In this document: positions 1 to 7,449 of the stretch, piece after piece
Numbering within the stretch: the first letter of the stretch is position 1
How the letters are laid out: every line of letters begins with the position of its first letter
Assembly (NCBI GenBank): GCA_001796355.1
Contig: MGMG01000003.1
Location: forward strand, 1-46,162
From: Chloroflexi bacterium GWB2_54_36
GTDB taxonomy: Bacteria > Chloroflexota > Anaerolineae > Anaerolineales > Anaerolineaceae
DNA length: 46,162 nt
Reading direction: 5' to 3'
Translations under genes and position numbers: made by a program
Notes under the pieces: generated by a model
What the model was told of the DNA's origin: nothing
Databases searched by the model: none
The model's input: only the letters and a program-made list of their open reading frames with translations

Positions 1-139
1 ATGCAGATTCAGAATAGCCAACCTGTTTTGCGGTTGCAAGCATTTCTTTTTCGGTCGGCATTTCACTGCAAATGGCTACACCAGCAGGGTTACCGCCTTG
101 GTTGTTGTAAGAAAATGCCGCAATTCGTATGATATCCAT
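1..139 (-). CDS. PhzF-family isomerase/epimerase, N-terminal fragment cut by window edge
   Basis: The minus strand is open from an ATG at 139 to the window edge, giving 46 residues. The start MDIIRIAAFS, then the GGNPAGV motif at about residues 15-21, then GYSESA at 41-46, is the hallmark N-terminus of PhzF-like proteins (phenazine biosynthesis PhzF, diaminopimelate-epimerase fold), where the second motif normally continues as SE(S/T)AFV. A GAGGG ribosome-binding site lies about 10 bases upstream. The substrate of this family member cannot be told. It lies directly downstream of an attC-like site, in the orientation expected of an integron cassette gene. The rest of the gene is outside the window. 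Confidence 0.75.
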   Translation of the reverse strand, partial: MDIIRIAAFSYNNQGGNPAGVAICSEMPTEKEMLATAKQVGYSESA

Positions 140-161
140 GCTGTTTTTTCCCTCGTAAAAT

Positions 162-294
162 GGCTAACGGTTTGCGTTACTGGCAAGAGCGGGCGTGGAC
201 AAGGTTTGGGAGCAGAAAAAACTCCAAGCCACGCTGCGCGAAATGCTCGAAAATGGCGACGAATCCCACCAGTCGGGTGCACGCTGTGTTAGGC
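162..294 (-). other. attC-like recombination site (integron cassette type)
   Basis: Read on the minus strand, this 133-base stretch begins with GCCTAAC (294-288), a perfect match to the inverse core RYYYAAC. It ends with GTTAGCC (168-162), one base off the core GTTRRRY. The flanks just inside the cores are imperfectly complementary and share GCGT and CTGG blocks. A central hairpin pairs GCGTGG (194-199) with CCACGC (229-234). The inverse core is 6 bases from the stop codon of the kinase gene, and the core is 22 bases before the PhzF start codon. This is the gene-attC-gene order of a cassette array. No integrase is visible. The fold was paired by eye only. Confidence 0.55.
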
Positions 295-300
295 GGCTGA

Positions 301-798
301 TTATCGAAAAGCAAGCGCTTGTTCCAGTGCCGCAATGCTTTGTGCGGGTGTCTGCCCAGCTGTATCGATTAAAACGTGGTCTGTATCCCACGGCTCATAC
401 TTGCGATTGACAACCTCGTTCCAACTGGGAAGCTCAAAACCCACAATATCTGCCTTGCGCGTTTCCACCCGGGCACGGTGCTCTAGCTGGTTTGAGCAAA
501 TGACTTCAATTTCAACAAACGGCATGCCGATCTGAGTGGCAACCTCGCGCCAAGCATGCCGGGTGATCTGGAATGGATTAACAGTATCCGCCACCACCGA
601 CAAGCCTAATCTGAGATTGTCTTCCGCAATATGGTAGGCAACGATATAGCCTTCCGGTCCACTGACATGACCACCTCCTTCACGGATTGCCTGCTCAATT
701 GTGTCGGCGCGTATGTGAACCGCTTTCAATTTGCGTGCGAGATGACGGGAGAGTGTTGATTTGCCAGTGCCGGGAAGGCCACCAAAGATGTAGAGCAT
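301..798 (-). CDS. AAA-type P-loop kinase of unknown substrate
   Basis: The 165-residue product opens with a Walker A motif, GLPGTGKST (residues 7-15), followed by RADTIEQAIR, where small-molecule kinases place a DxxR-like element. A later ETRKADIVGF segment could form the lid. The size and layout match the AAA_33/zeta-toxin-like/gluconate-kinase superfamily of single-domain cytoplasmic phosphotransferases. The sequence gives no substrate. The stop codon lies at the edge of the attC-like site, and a GTTAGGC element (minus strand, 913-907) lies about 110 bases before the start. Together these would bound the gene as one roughly 745-base mobile cassette. Kinase family: fairly sure; cassette status: inference. 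Confidence 0.75.
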   Translation of the reverse strand: MLYIFGGLPGTGKSTLSRHLARKLKAVHIRADTIEQAIREGGGHVSGPEGYIVAYHIAEDNLRLGLSVVADTVNPFQITRHAWREVATQIGMPFVEIEVICSNQLEHRARVETRKADIVGFELPSWNEVVNRKYEPWDTDHVLIDTAGQTPAQSIAALEQALAFR

Positions 799-1157
799 AC
801 CTTGTTCCTACAATGTGCGAATAATGTACTTCCATGTGAGTTTGTGAAGCGATCGCGTTGGTACAGTATAACAGAAGGATGAATGGGACAAAGTTCTCGA
901 TTTGCCGCCTAACTATTAATTATACTGACTCTGGATATGCTGTGATTATGCCGTATTACCACCCTGTCATGCGTAAATATACTACACATATGCCGCGTAT
1001 AAGCTTTTAACAAAGAATGGATACTTATATTCCATACGAAAACAGGGTGTAGGGTAATTAATTCCCCGATGTACTATTCAGATTGGAATAAACGCTTCAC
1101 GCAGGAAAAGACTACCAGCCAATCTTGAATAATAAAAGGCTGATTGTATCGCTTACC
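799..1157. other. gene-free stretch with possible cassette boundary and an inverted repeat
   Basis: No gene is seen here. On the minus strand GTTAGGC (913-907) fits the recombination core GTTRRRY and would be the 5' boundary of the kinase cassette. A TATAAT-like hexamer lies just upstream of it. Further right, an imperfect inverted repeat pairs ATTACC-ACCCTGT (955-967) with the complementary arm at 1042-1057, separated by about 75 AT-rich bases. No integrase gene and no second attC-like site were found to the right of it. The base composition is more AT-rich than the neighbouring genes. Confidence 0.35.
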
Positions 1158-1514
1158 CTAGCGGGTGGCTTGGGAGCCCTTCCACAGGTTGCGTATCCAT
1201 CCATAGGCAAAAAAGAAGATCGGGCTGACTGAAATGACGATAAACAACAGCGCCTGGTCACCGGCCGTGGCGATAAAAAATACCAGCGCGAGGATGAACA
1301 GGCTTAGGCTGCCAATCCTTTCGTATTTTAAGCATAAAAGGTAGCTGAGCAGGAAGAAACCATGCAAAATCTGTAACAGCCAGACGGTTAAGGGCGGCGG
1401 TGCGCCCGTGTCCATCAAGAAAAAGCCGAGGTGCTCGATGAAGAACGCCCCCCATAGGATAAAGAGAAGGATGCACAATCCCCGTCCAATCCAGCGTGCA
1501 ATTTTGATGTCCAT
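1158..1514 (-). CDS. small four-helix membrane protein, unknown function
   Basis: The 118-residue product begins MDIKIARWIGRG and has four strongly hydrophobic segments, at roughly residues 9-33, 42-61, 67-85 and 88-106. A short basic tail (RNLWKGSQATR) follows. The pattern is that of a small integral membrane protein with both ends probably cytoplasmic. I recognise no family motif. It stands alone between the cassette-like region and the serS leader. A GAGG ribosome-binding site lies about 10 bases before the ATG. It is probably a real gene because the hydrophobic spacing is regular, but the function is unknown. Confidence 0.55.
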   Translation of the reverse strand: MDIKIARWIGRGLCILLFILWGAFFIEHLGFFLMDTGAPPPLTVWLLQILHGFFLLSYLLCLKYERIGSLSLFILALVFFIATAGDQALLFIVISVSPIFFFAYGWIRNLWKGSQATR

Positions 1515-1611
1515 AGAATCCCAACCTCTTTTTTGTGTTCTACCCTAATTTCTAGCTACCTGACAGTTTTGTTCAGCTGAGGTGATAAACTCGAAAAGGG
1601 TGACAATTGTA

Positions 1612-1679
1612 TGTCATGCTGAGCAAAGTGAAGCATCTCGGAGCCGGTCGGGAGACCCTTCGCTTTGCTCAGGGTGACA
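1612..1679. repeat. palindromic interspersed repeat
   Basis: The left arm begins TGTCATGCTGAGCAAAG and the right arm ends CTTTGCTCAGGGTGACA. They are imperfect inverted copies spanning 68 bases. Such elements are scattered between genes in many Chloroflexota and other environmental genomes. Only this copy is present in the window. It lies well upstream of the serS promoter and encodes nothing. Confidence 0.6.
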
Positions 1680-1789
1680 ACGTTGTCTTCATTGGTAGAA
1701 TGCTCTGCGGACTGTATGACTAAATATCAGGTGACTAACCCCAATTTTACAGTTGTATTGCAAACTTTGGAGCAGGCAATTATATTATC

Positions 1790-1817
1790 TTGACAGGCCT
1801 TACCGAGCAGGTATAAT
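1790..1817 (+). promoter_or_regulatory. sigma-70-type promoter of serS leader
   Basis: TTGACA (1790-1795) and TATAAT (1812-1817) are both perfect consensus hexamers, separated by 16 bases. Transcription would start near 1824, just before the T-box leader of serS. Confidence 0.8.
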
Positions 1818-1834
1818 CCTAATTCAAAGAGTAA

Positions 1835-2068
1835 CCCAGGGATAAGTAATCGGCAGACCTTTTCAGAGAGCCAGCGACTGGTGCAAGCTGGCAGGGTGTT
1901 CCGGCGAAATCCCCCCTGGTATCGCTTTCGCAGGGGCTGCGCTTGCAGCAGCCGTAAGGGAGCCGGCTGGAACCGTTATCGTCCCAAGAGGCTGCGTGAT
2001 AAGCGCAGCGAAAGCAGGTGGCACCACGAGTTGTTCCCCCCTCGTCCTGCGCGGACGTGGGGGTTTGC
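1835..2068 (+). promoter_or_regulatory. T-box riboswitch, tRNA-Ser-responsive leader of serS
   Basis: The conserved T-box is at 2016-2030. AGG, a seven-base TGGCACC bulge and ACGAG can pair with CTCGT-CCT at 2041-2048 to form the antiterminator. The alternative is a terminator stem, 2037-2047 with 2053-2063 (one mismatch), followed by TTT. The variable bulge base is C, which pairs with a G discriminator, the base found in tRNA-Ser. A stem I with AGAGAGCC near 1866-1872 and a possible UCC serine specifier at 1910-1912 precede it. Uncharged tRNA-Ser is expected to favour readthrough into serS. The specifier assignment is the least certain part. Confidence 0.88.
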
Positions 2069-2095
2069 TGTTAAGCGACCAGGAGGTGCGTCACC

Positions 2096-3376
2096 ATGTT
2101 AGATATAAATTTGCTCCGCGAGAAACCCGATATCGTCCGCGAGGCGCTGCGCGCCCGCCAAATGGAAACGTCCGTCGTGGATCAAGTTCTGCAACTTGAC
2201 CAGGATCGCCGCAGCCTGCTCGGCCAGGTCGAAGTGATGAAAGCCGAACGCAATAACGTCTCGAAAGAAATCGGACGGATGAAAGACCCGGCCGAACGCC
2301 AAGGGAAAATCGATGCCATGCGCGTGCTCGGCGACCAGATTGCCGCACTGGACGAGCGCGTACGCGACGTCGATACCCAATTGCAGGATACAGTCGCCAC
2401 CATCCCCAACCTGCCTGACCCGCGCACTCCCTACGGCGCCGGCGAACACGACAATGTTGTACTGCGTCAGATGGGCGAACTGCCCACCTATGATTTCACC
2501 CCCAAACCGCACTGGGAACTCGGTCCGCAGCTTGGCATCATCGATTTCGATCGCGGGGTCAAGATCACCGGCTCGCGTTTCTACATTCTCAACGGCGCAG
2601 GCGCTCGCCTGCAGCGCGCCCTGATCGCCTGGATGCTCGACCTGCACATTCGCCAGGGCTACCGCGAACGCTACCTGCCGTTCATGGTCAAAGCTGCCAC
2701 GCTGTACGCCTCCGGTCAGCTACCCAAGTTCATCGACAACCTGTATCACGATGTCGAAGAGGATTTCTGGAACGTGCCGACCGCCGAAGTTCCGTTAACC
2801 GGCATGCACATGGATGAAATTTTAGAAGAAGCCAGCCTGCCGCGGCGCTACACCGCGTACACACCCTGTTTCCGCCGCGAAAAAATGAGCGCCGGACGTG
2901 ACGTGCGCGGCATCAAGCGCGGACACCAGTTCGACAAAGTGGAAATGTACACTTATTGCAAACCCGAAGAATCCGAAGTTGAACTGGCCAAAATGCTGGA
3001 AGCCGCTGAAGCGACCTGCGCCGGCCTGGGGCTGACCTACCGGGTGGTGCAGCTTTGCACCGGCGACATCGGCTTTGGCTCAGCCATCACGTACGACGTG
3101 GAAGTGTGGGCGCCCGGCTGCAATGAATGGTTGGAGGTATCTTCGGTGTCGAACGTCACCGACTTCCAGGCGCGCCGCGCCAACATCAAATACCGCCCCA
3201 AGGAAGGCGGTAAAACCCGGCTGGTACACACGCTCAACGGTTCCGGCCTTGGCATGCCGCGCACGCTGATCGGGGTGCTGGAAAATTACCAGCAAGCGGA
3301 CGGCAGTGTGGTGGTGCCCGAAGTCTTACGTCCGTGGATGGGCGGTATCGAAATCATCACCCCGGAAGCAGCCTGA
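2096..3376 (+). CDS. serS: seryl-tRNA synthetase
   Basis: The enzyme charges tRNA-Ser with serine in the cytoplasm. The 426-residue product has the expected length. It has a long N-terminal antiparallel coiled coil (about residues 25-105, the tRNA-binding arm) and a class II catalytic core. The core includes the serine-binding TAE (229-231), motif 2 around [14 protein letters not shown] (259-272) with HQFDKVE (277-283), and motif 3 [11 protein letters not shown] (381-391). Motif 2 has REKMSAG where many bacterial enzymes have REAGSAG. AGGAGGTG lies 7 bases before the ATG. Expression should be governed by the T-box leader immediately upstream. Confidence 0.97.
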   Translation: MLDINLLREKPDIVREALRARQMETSVVDQVLQLDQDRRSLLGQVEVMKAERNNVSKEIGRMKDPAERQGKIDAMRVLGDQIAALDERVRDVDTQLQDTVATIPNLPDPRTPYGAGEHDNVVLRQMGELPTYDFTPKPHWELGPQLGIIDFDRGVKITGSRFYILNGAGARLQRALIAWMLDLHIRQGYRERYLPFMVKAATLYASGQLPKFIDNLYHDVEEDFWNVPTAEVPLTGMHMDEILEEASLPRRYTAYTPCFRREKMSAGRDVRGIKRGHQFDKVEMYTYCKPEESEVELAKMLEAAEATCAGLGLTYRVVQLCTGDIGFGSAITYDVEVWAPGCNEWLEVSSVSNVTDFQARRANIKYRPKEGGKTRLVHTLNGSGLGMPRTLIGVLENYQQADGSVVVPEVLRPWMGGIEIITPEAA

Positions 3377-3381
3377 ACCGC

Positions 3382-3882
3382 ATGGAAAATTTTCTCGATG
3401 CAGCATTTCTATGGATCATCGGCGGGGTCATGCTGACCGGGCTGGCCATGCTGGCGCTGCCGATCCTGCCTGGGTTATGGGTCATGTGGATTGCCGCATT
3501 GGTGTACGCCATTTCGACCGGGTTTGGCACCACAGCCATCATCTTTATGGTGCTGATCACAATTTTGACGGTGGTTGGCGGCCTGATGGACAATATTTTA
3601 ATGGGCGCCAATGCGCGCGTCAGCGGCGCAAGCTGGCTGTCAATTGGCGTGGCACTGGTTGGAGCCGTGGTTGGCAGTGTCCTACTGCCGCCGGTGGGCG
3701 GTCTAGTGCTCGCTCTAGCCGGGATATTCCTGGTCGAATACCTGCGCATCAAAGACTGGCGCAAGGCCCTGGAATCGACCAAAGGAATGGCGCTCGGCTG
3801 CGGCTGGGGGGTCATTGCCCGCTTTGGCTTTGGCGTGCTGGTGATGATTGTCTGGTTGATCTGGGCACTGTTATTCAGCTAA
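3382..3882 (+). CDS. DUF456-family membrane protein
   Basis: The 166-residue product starts at the ATG 5 bases after the serS stop codon. A longer reading frame from 3334 would overlap serS and add residues without family character. It is almost entirely hydrophobic, with about four to five membrane segments, and matches the DUF456 pattern. Features include LTGLAMLALPILPGLWVMW near the N-terminus and a small-residue-rich central region, DNILMGANARVSGAS. The function of the family is unknown. It is probably co-transcribed with serS and ends at the hairpin terminator just downstream. Confidence 0.8.
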   Translation: MENFLDAAFLWIIGGVMLTGLAMLALPILPGLWVMWIAALVYAISTGFGTTAIIFMVLITILTVVGGLMDNILMGANARVSGASWLSIGVALVGAVVGSVLLPPVGGLVLALAGIFLVEYLRIKDWRKALESTKGMALGCGWGVIARFGFGVLVMIVWLIWALLFS

Positions 3883-3887
3883 TAATA

Positions 3888-3911
3888 AGCGGGCGCTTTT
3901 CAGCGCCCGCT
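3888..3911. terminator. bidirectional rho-independent terminator
   Basis: AGCGGGCGCT (3888-3897) pairs perfectly with AGCGCCCGCT (3902-3911) around a TTTC loop. T-rich tracts flank both sides. It lies between the convergent DUF456 and ferritin genes and can serve both. Confidence 0.85.
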
Positions 3912-3933
3912 GTGTTTTCAATCTCTGGCAGGT

Positions 3934-4419
3934 TCAATTCCCGTGGGCGAGGTAGGCTTCCATCATGACGATGTTCTTTTCGCCGACCCGACGCACGACC
4001 TTGAGCAGGTTATCCATCGAATTGACTTCTTCAACCTGTTCTTCGACGAACCAGTTGAGGAAATTCTGCCCGGCATAGTCGTTCTTCGCGCGGGCAATAT
4101 CATAAAGCTTGTTGATCTGGGCAGTTACTTCCAGCTCCCAATCCAACGACAATTTGACCGCTTCTTCAGCAGACGTAAAAGTGGCTTTGGGAGCAGCAAC
4201 TGCCGGGATGCGAACCTCACCGCCGGTATCGACGACGTATTTTATGAACTTCATGGCGTGCTCCCGCTCTTCTTCGGCTTGCTTGTAGAATAGAGCGGCC
4301 AGTTTCTTCAGCCCTTCACCATCGAAGTGGGTGGCAATTGTCACGTACTGCAATGAGGCGCCAAATTCAGCGCCGACCTGGGCATTAATGGCATCATTGA
4401 GTTCCTTGCCGATCATCAT
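3934..4419 (-). CDS. ferritin-like iron storage protein
   Basis: The 161-residue product is a bacterial non-haem ferritin that oxidises Fe(II) and stores iron in a cytoplasmic shell. The four-helix ferroxidase pattern is present: QVGAEFGASLQY near residue 14 supplies the first Glu and Tyr, EEEREHAMKF near 50 supplies Glu and His, a Glu in DWELEVT lies near 93, and EEQVEEV lies near 127. GGEVRIP in the B-C loop is typical of FtnA-type proteins. AAAGGAG lies close before the ATG. An extended -10 promoter and a palindrome lie upstream. It converges on the DUF456 gene. Confidence 0.93.
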   Translation of the reverse strand: MMIGKELNDAINAQVGAEFGASLQYVTIATHFDGEGLKKLAALFYKQAEEEREHAMKFIKYVVDTGGEVRIPAVAAPKATFTSAEEAVKLSLDWELEVTAQINKLYDIARAKNDYAGQNFLNWFVEEQVEEVNSMDNLLKVVRRVGEKNIVMMEAYLAHGN

Positions 4420-4448
4420 AGTGTTTTCTCCTTTTCCCTCTGATTAAC

Positions 4449-4494
4449 CCAATTTGAATTGGCTAATTGATTATCGTATTTCAAAATTATAGCA
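4449..4494 (-). promoter_or_regulatory. ferritin promoter with downstream palindrome
   Basis: On the minus strand TATAAT (4491-4486) is preceded by TGC, making an extended -10 element. A perfect 14-base palindrome, CCAATT-TG-AATTGG (4449-4462), follows inside the 5' leader, between the predicted transcription start and the ribosome-binding site. It could be an operator for an iron or redox regulator. No known box consensus was recognised. Confidence 0.5.
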
Positions 4495-4552
4495 TGCGGA
4501 TGTTGGATTTTTGTTAATGGCCAGAATTTATTGATTAAATAACCTGTTTGGG

Positions 4553-5230
4553 CTAATCATTGGCCCTCTTTTTGCGTTTGAGCGGCGGCTGCGGTGCCGG
4601 CCAGGCAAAATTGGGCCGTTGATTGATACAAACAACTTTTGGCCAGCCAGACCCATCGCTTTGGACGATGGATAGCGAGGCCGGGTTGACGGTCAGACGC
4701 AGGAAATCGTCCAAAGCCATGTTCAAGTAATGCGCCAACGCCAGTCGGATGACGTCGGCATGGGCGACGACGGCGATCAATTGCTCCTCAGCCTTGCCAT
4801 CCCCATCAGTGGTCAGCCATTCGCGCGCCAGCGTATCCAGATCCGCCAAAACCCGCTGCTGAACTTCAGCCATAGTCTCGCCGCCCGGGAAGCGGATTTG
4901 GGATGGTTTTTCAAGCAGCGCCTTCCATAACTTTAACCGCCCGAGCTGTTTGTACGTGCGCCCCTGCCAATTTCCATAATCCACTTCGATGAGATTCGGA
5001 CGCACCTGAACGCTCAAATGACGCCTCAGCGCCAACGGTTCTGCGGTTTCAATGGCGCGTTCCAGCGGGCTGGAATAGACCGCCTTTATCGGAGCATGGG
5101 TCAAAGCGTCAGCCAGTAACTCGGCTTGCTGGCGCCCTTGTCCATTGAGGGAAACGCCCGGCGCGCGCCCTGTCAGATGGCGCTGCATGACATCATTTTC
5201 CCCGTGGCGGATCAGCAGCAGGAGTGTCAT
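4553..5230 (-). CDS. histidine phosphatase superfamily protein (phosphoglycerate-mutase-like)
   Basis: With the start at 5230 the product is 225 residues and begins MTLLLLIRHGEND, placing the catalytic RHG motif at its usual position near the N-terminus. A start at 5257 would add nine unconserved residues. The second arginine lies in SSPLERAIETAEPLA, the acid in the GGETMAEVQQRV region, and the second catalytic histidine in VVAHADVIRLAL. The proline- and lysine-rich tail is probably disordered. It overlaps the end of rarA by 38 bases and is probably the last gene of the vapB-vapC-rarA operon. The exact substrate is unknown. Confidence 0.88.
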   Translation of the reverse strand: MTLLLLIRHGENDVMQRHLTGRAPGVSLNGQGRQQAELLADALTHAPIKAVYSSPLERAIETAEPLALRRHLSVQVRPNLIEVDYGNWQGRTYKQLGRLKLWKALLEKPSQIRFPGGETMAEVQQRVLADLDTLAREWLTTDGDGKAEEQLIAVVAHADVIRLALAHYLNMALDDFLRLTVNPASLSIVQSDGSGWPKVVCINQRPNFAWPAPQPPLKRKKRAND

Positions 5231-6590
5231 TCCCTTTGTCCTTGGGTGGATAATCATAGCCTAACGCGGCTGCCTGGGCTTTGCGCCAGCGCTCCACGCG
5301 CTCTGCCACTTCAGCCTCATAACCCTGACTGGAAGGTTTGTAAAAGACGCGGCCGAGCAGCGCGGTGGGTAAATACTGCTGCCCGAGGTGATGCCCGGGG
5401 AAAGAGTGCGGGTACTCGTACCCCTGGCCGTGGCCCAGGCCACGGGCGTCCCGGCTGGCGTCCATCAGATGCGTTGGTACCGCACCTATCCCTTCCTGTT
5501 CCTGTAGTTCGCGTACTTTGAAAAACGCACCAGCCGAATTGGATTTTGGCGCGGTGGCAAGATACAGCGTGGCTTCAACCAGCGGGTAAATGCCTTCCGG
5601 CAACCCGATATATTCATAGGTGTAAGCTGCGGCGGCCGCCACAACCAACCCATTCGGGTCGCCCAGCCCGATATCTTCCCCTGCCAGCACCAGCAAGCGC
5701 CGCAGGATAAAGCGCGGATCCTCTCCGGCTGCCAGCATTTTCGCCAACCAGTAGAGGGCGGCATCCGGGTCCGAGCCGCGCACCGATTTGATGAAAGCCG
5801 AGATCGTATCGTAGTGCTGGTCGCCCATGCGGTCGTAGATCACGGCGCGTTTTTGGATCGACTCCTGGGCAACTTCCAGGTCGATATGAATGACGCCGTC
5901 CGCGGCCGGATTGGTGGTCTCGACCGCTAACTCCAGTGCGTTCAGGATGTTACGGGCGTCTCCGCCCGCGACGCGCAGCAGGTGTGCCCGGGCATCGGGG
6001 GTCAGGTCAACTGAGCGGCTGCCGTACCCGCGCACGTTGTCGGCCAGCGCCTGGTCAAGAACGGTCGAAAGGTCAACTTCGGTCAGCGGTTCCAACTGAA
6101 ACAAGCGCGAGCGCGAAACCAGCGCGGAGATCACGTCAAAGTAGGGATTTTCGGTGGTTGCCCCAATCAGGGTGACCATGCCATTCTCGACATGCGGCAG
6201 GAGCGCATCCTGCTGGGCTTTATTCCAGCGGTGCACCTCGTCCACGAACAAAATAGTCCGTTTGCGGTACAGTCGGCGCCGGTCTGTGGCCTCTGCAATG
6301 ATCTTGCGCAGTTCGGATACGCCAGCCAGCACCGCAGAAATGCTCTCGAAATGCGCCTGAGTGGTGTTGGCGATAATGCGCGCCAGGGTGGTTTTTCCGG
6401 TGCCGGGCGGGCCGAAGAAGATGATCGAGGAGAACAGGCGGTCAGCTTCGATGGCTCGCCGCAGCAGCTTCCCCGGACCGATGATATGTTCCTGCCCGAC
6501 GAATTCGTCCATCGTGCGCGGGCGCATCCGTGCAGCCAGCGGCGATTCGAGCTGCATGCCTTCATTCATGGAGTGCGTGAAGAGGTCCAT
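5193..6590 (-). CDS. rarA: replication-associated recombination protein A (AAA ATPase)
   Basis: RarA/MgsA is a clamp-loader-like AAA+ ATPase that acts at stalled replication forks. The 465-residue product has the usual length. PLAARMRPRTMDEFVGQEH near the start is the family signature. It is followed by Walker A GPPGTGKTT, Walker B LFVDEVHRW, sensor 1 GATTENP and the downstream YDRMGDQHYD / SAFIKSVRGSDPDAALYW motifs. The start at 6590 is chosen because its ATG overlaps the vapC stop as TGATG, which implies translational coupling. An upstream start at 6719 would lie wholly inside vapC. Sitting downstream of a toxin-antitoxin pair is unusual. Confidence 0.95.
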   Translation of the reverse strand: MDLFTHSMNEGMQLESPLAARMRPRTMDEFVGQEHIIGPGKLLRRAIEADRLFSSIIFFGPPGTGKTTLARIIANTTQAHFESISAVLAGVSELRKIIAEATDRRRLYRKRTILFVDEVHRWNKAQQDALLPHVENGMVTLIGATTENPYFDVISALVSRSRLFQLEPLTEVDLSTVLDQALADNVRGYGSRSVDLTPDARAHLLRVAGGDARNILNALELAVETTNPAADGVIHIDLEVAQESIQKRAVIYDRMGDQHYDTISAFIKSVRGSDPDAALYWLAKMLAAGEDPRFILRRLLVLAGEDIGLGDPNGLVVAAAAAYTYEYIGLPEGIYPLVEATLYLATAPKSNSAGAFFKVRELQEQEGIGAVPTHLMDASRDARGLGHGQGYEYPHSFPGHHLGQQYLPTALLGRVFYKPSSQGYEAEVAERVERWRKAQAAALGYDYPPKDKGNDTPAADPPRGK

Positions 6591-7033
6591 CAGGATTCCG
6601 TCTCGATAAATGGGTTGAATATTTCGACCCCTGCAATGATTTGTCCGTGGGTCAAATCTTCCGAGGCGAGGGCCCGGCAGCCCAGGCGCACCGCGCTTTG
6701 AATCACCATGGCATCCCAAAAAGAGAGCTGATGGGTCTGTTGAATATCAATCGCCTGTAAAAGATCATCAATTACAGGGGTGTGGATTTTCCACTGGGCC
6801 AGGTCAGCCACAATTTGGCGGGCATCCTGGCTATCCATCGGATGAGCGATTTTGCGGGTCACGCTGACGTAAAACTCTTGTAATATCTGGAGACTGAGGC
6901 GTCCATTTTCATTGTTCCACCAATTTTCCACTAAGCTGGCGGCAATGGCGTGTTTTGGGCCGGCCGATCGGTCGTACGCATACACCAGAACATTGGTATC
7001 CACAAAGGTGAAGTCAGCGGGAATTTCGGTCAT
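6590..7033 (-). CDS. vapC: VapC-like PIN-domain ribonuclease toxin
   Basis: The 147-residue product has the PIN-domain acidic residues in order: FVDTNVLVYAYD near the N-terminus, a Glu in LQEFYVSV, FWDAMVI near residue 111 and ASEDL near 125. PIN toxins of this kind cleave RNA with Mg2+ and are held inactive by the antitoxin encoded just upstream. The ATG at 7033 has TGAGGA 6 bases before it. A GTG at 7045 is the alternative. The gene overlaps the antitoxin by 20 bases and the rarA start codon by one base. Family is clear; the exact RNA target is unknown. Confidence 0.9.
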   Translation of the reverse strand: MTEIPADFTFVDTNVLVYAYDRSAGPKHAIAASLVENWWNNENGRLSLQILQEFYVSVTRKIAHPMDSQDARQIVADLAQWKIHTPVIDDLLQAIDIQQTHQLSFWDAMVIQSAVRLGCRALASEDLTHGQIIAGVEIFNPFIETES

Positions 7034-7268
7034 GCAAGTCCTCACGTGTCCACAATGTTGAACCTTGCGTGCCCAAATTTAATCCTTTACGCAGCAATTT
7101 GATATTTCGCAGGCGTGCTTGCTGGTATTTCTCCTCATCGGAAACCAATGCCTCAAGAGTCTGGGTGAGCAGGGCCGAGAGTGACGTGTTCTTCTGAATC
7201 GCGAGTATTTTTGCCTTCCGCAATATTTCCTTTGGAATTGCCAAGGTTACGTTTTGTGTCTTTTCCAT
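7014..7268 (-). CDS. ribbon-helix-helix-type antitoxin (VapB-like)
   Basis: The 84-residue product begins MEKTQNVTLAIPKEILRKAK and continues with NTSLSALLTQTLEALVSDEE. This is the strand-helix-helix pattern of RHH DNA-binding antitoxins that pair with PIN toxins. The C-terminal half, rich in charged residues, would wrap the toxin. AGAGG lies 5 bases before the ATG. It overlaps the toxin gene, and the upstream region carries an inverted repeat embedded in the promoter, as expected for autorepression. Which antitoxin family it belongs to is not certain. Confidence 0.8.
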   Translation of the reverse strand: MEKTQNVTLAIPKEILRKAKILAIQKNTSLSALLTQTLEALVSDEEKYQQARLRNIKLLRKGLNLGTQGSTLWTREDLHDRNSR

Positions 7269-7291
7269 TTCAACCTCTATTACACGTTGTT

Positions 7292-7332
7292 TTCACGTAA
7301 ATCAGTATAGCACGCGTTTACGTGAATTTCAA
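7292..7332 (-). promoter_or_regulatory. vapBC promoter with overlapping inverted-repeat operator
   Basis: On the minus strand TTGAAA (7332-7327) and TATACT (7309-7304) are separated by 17 bases. The half-site TTTACGTGAA (7317-7326) fills the lower spacer, and its inverted copy TTCACGTAAA (7292-7301) lies just past the -10, over the likely transcription start. The half-site centres are 25 bases apart. This is the arrangement expected of an antitoxin-bound operator and would also govern rarA. Confidence 0.72.
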
Positions 7333-7449
7333 CTTCGCGATGGGCTGCATCCATTTGATTGAATTGTAAACTATAATGATCATAAATTAAGTCTGGCCGC
7401 CTTTGTATAATAATTCTGATAACCAACGCAATTAACGCCAGGAGGCGTC

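Noticed and set aside
906-1157. Integron integrase gene
   Set aside because: No frame with tyrosine-recombinase motifs is present to the right of the cassette-like region.
3306-3968. 220-codon plus-strand frame overlapping serS end and the DUF456 gene
   Set aside because: Low-complexity, Arg- and Gly-rich shadow of the DUF456 gene. The membrane-protein frame has family character and the terminator lies within this frame.
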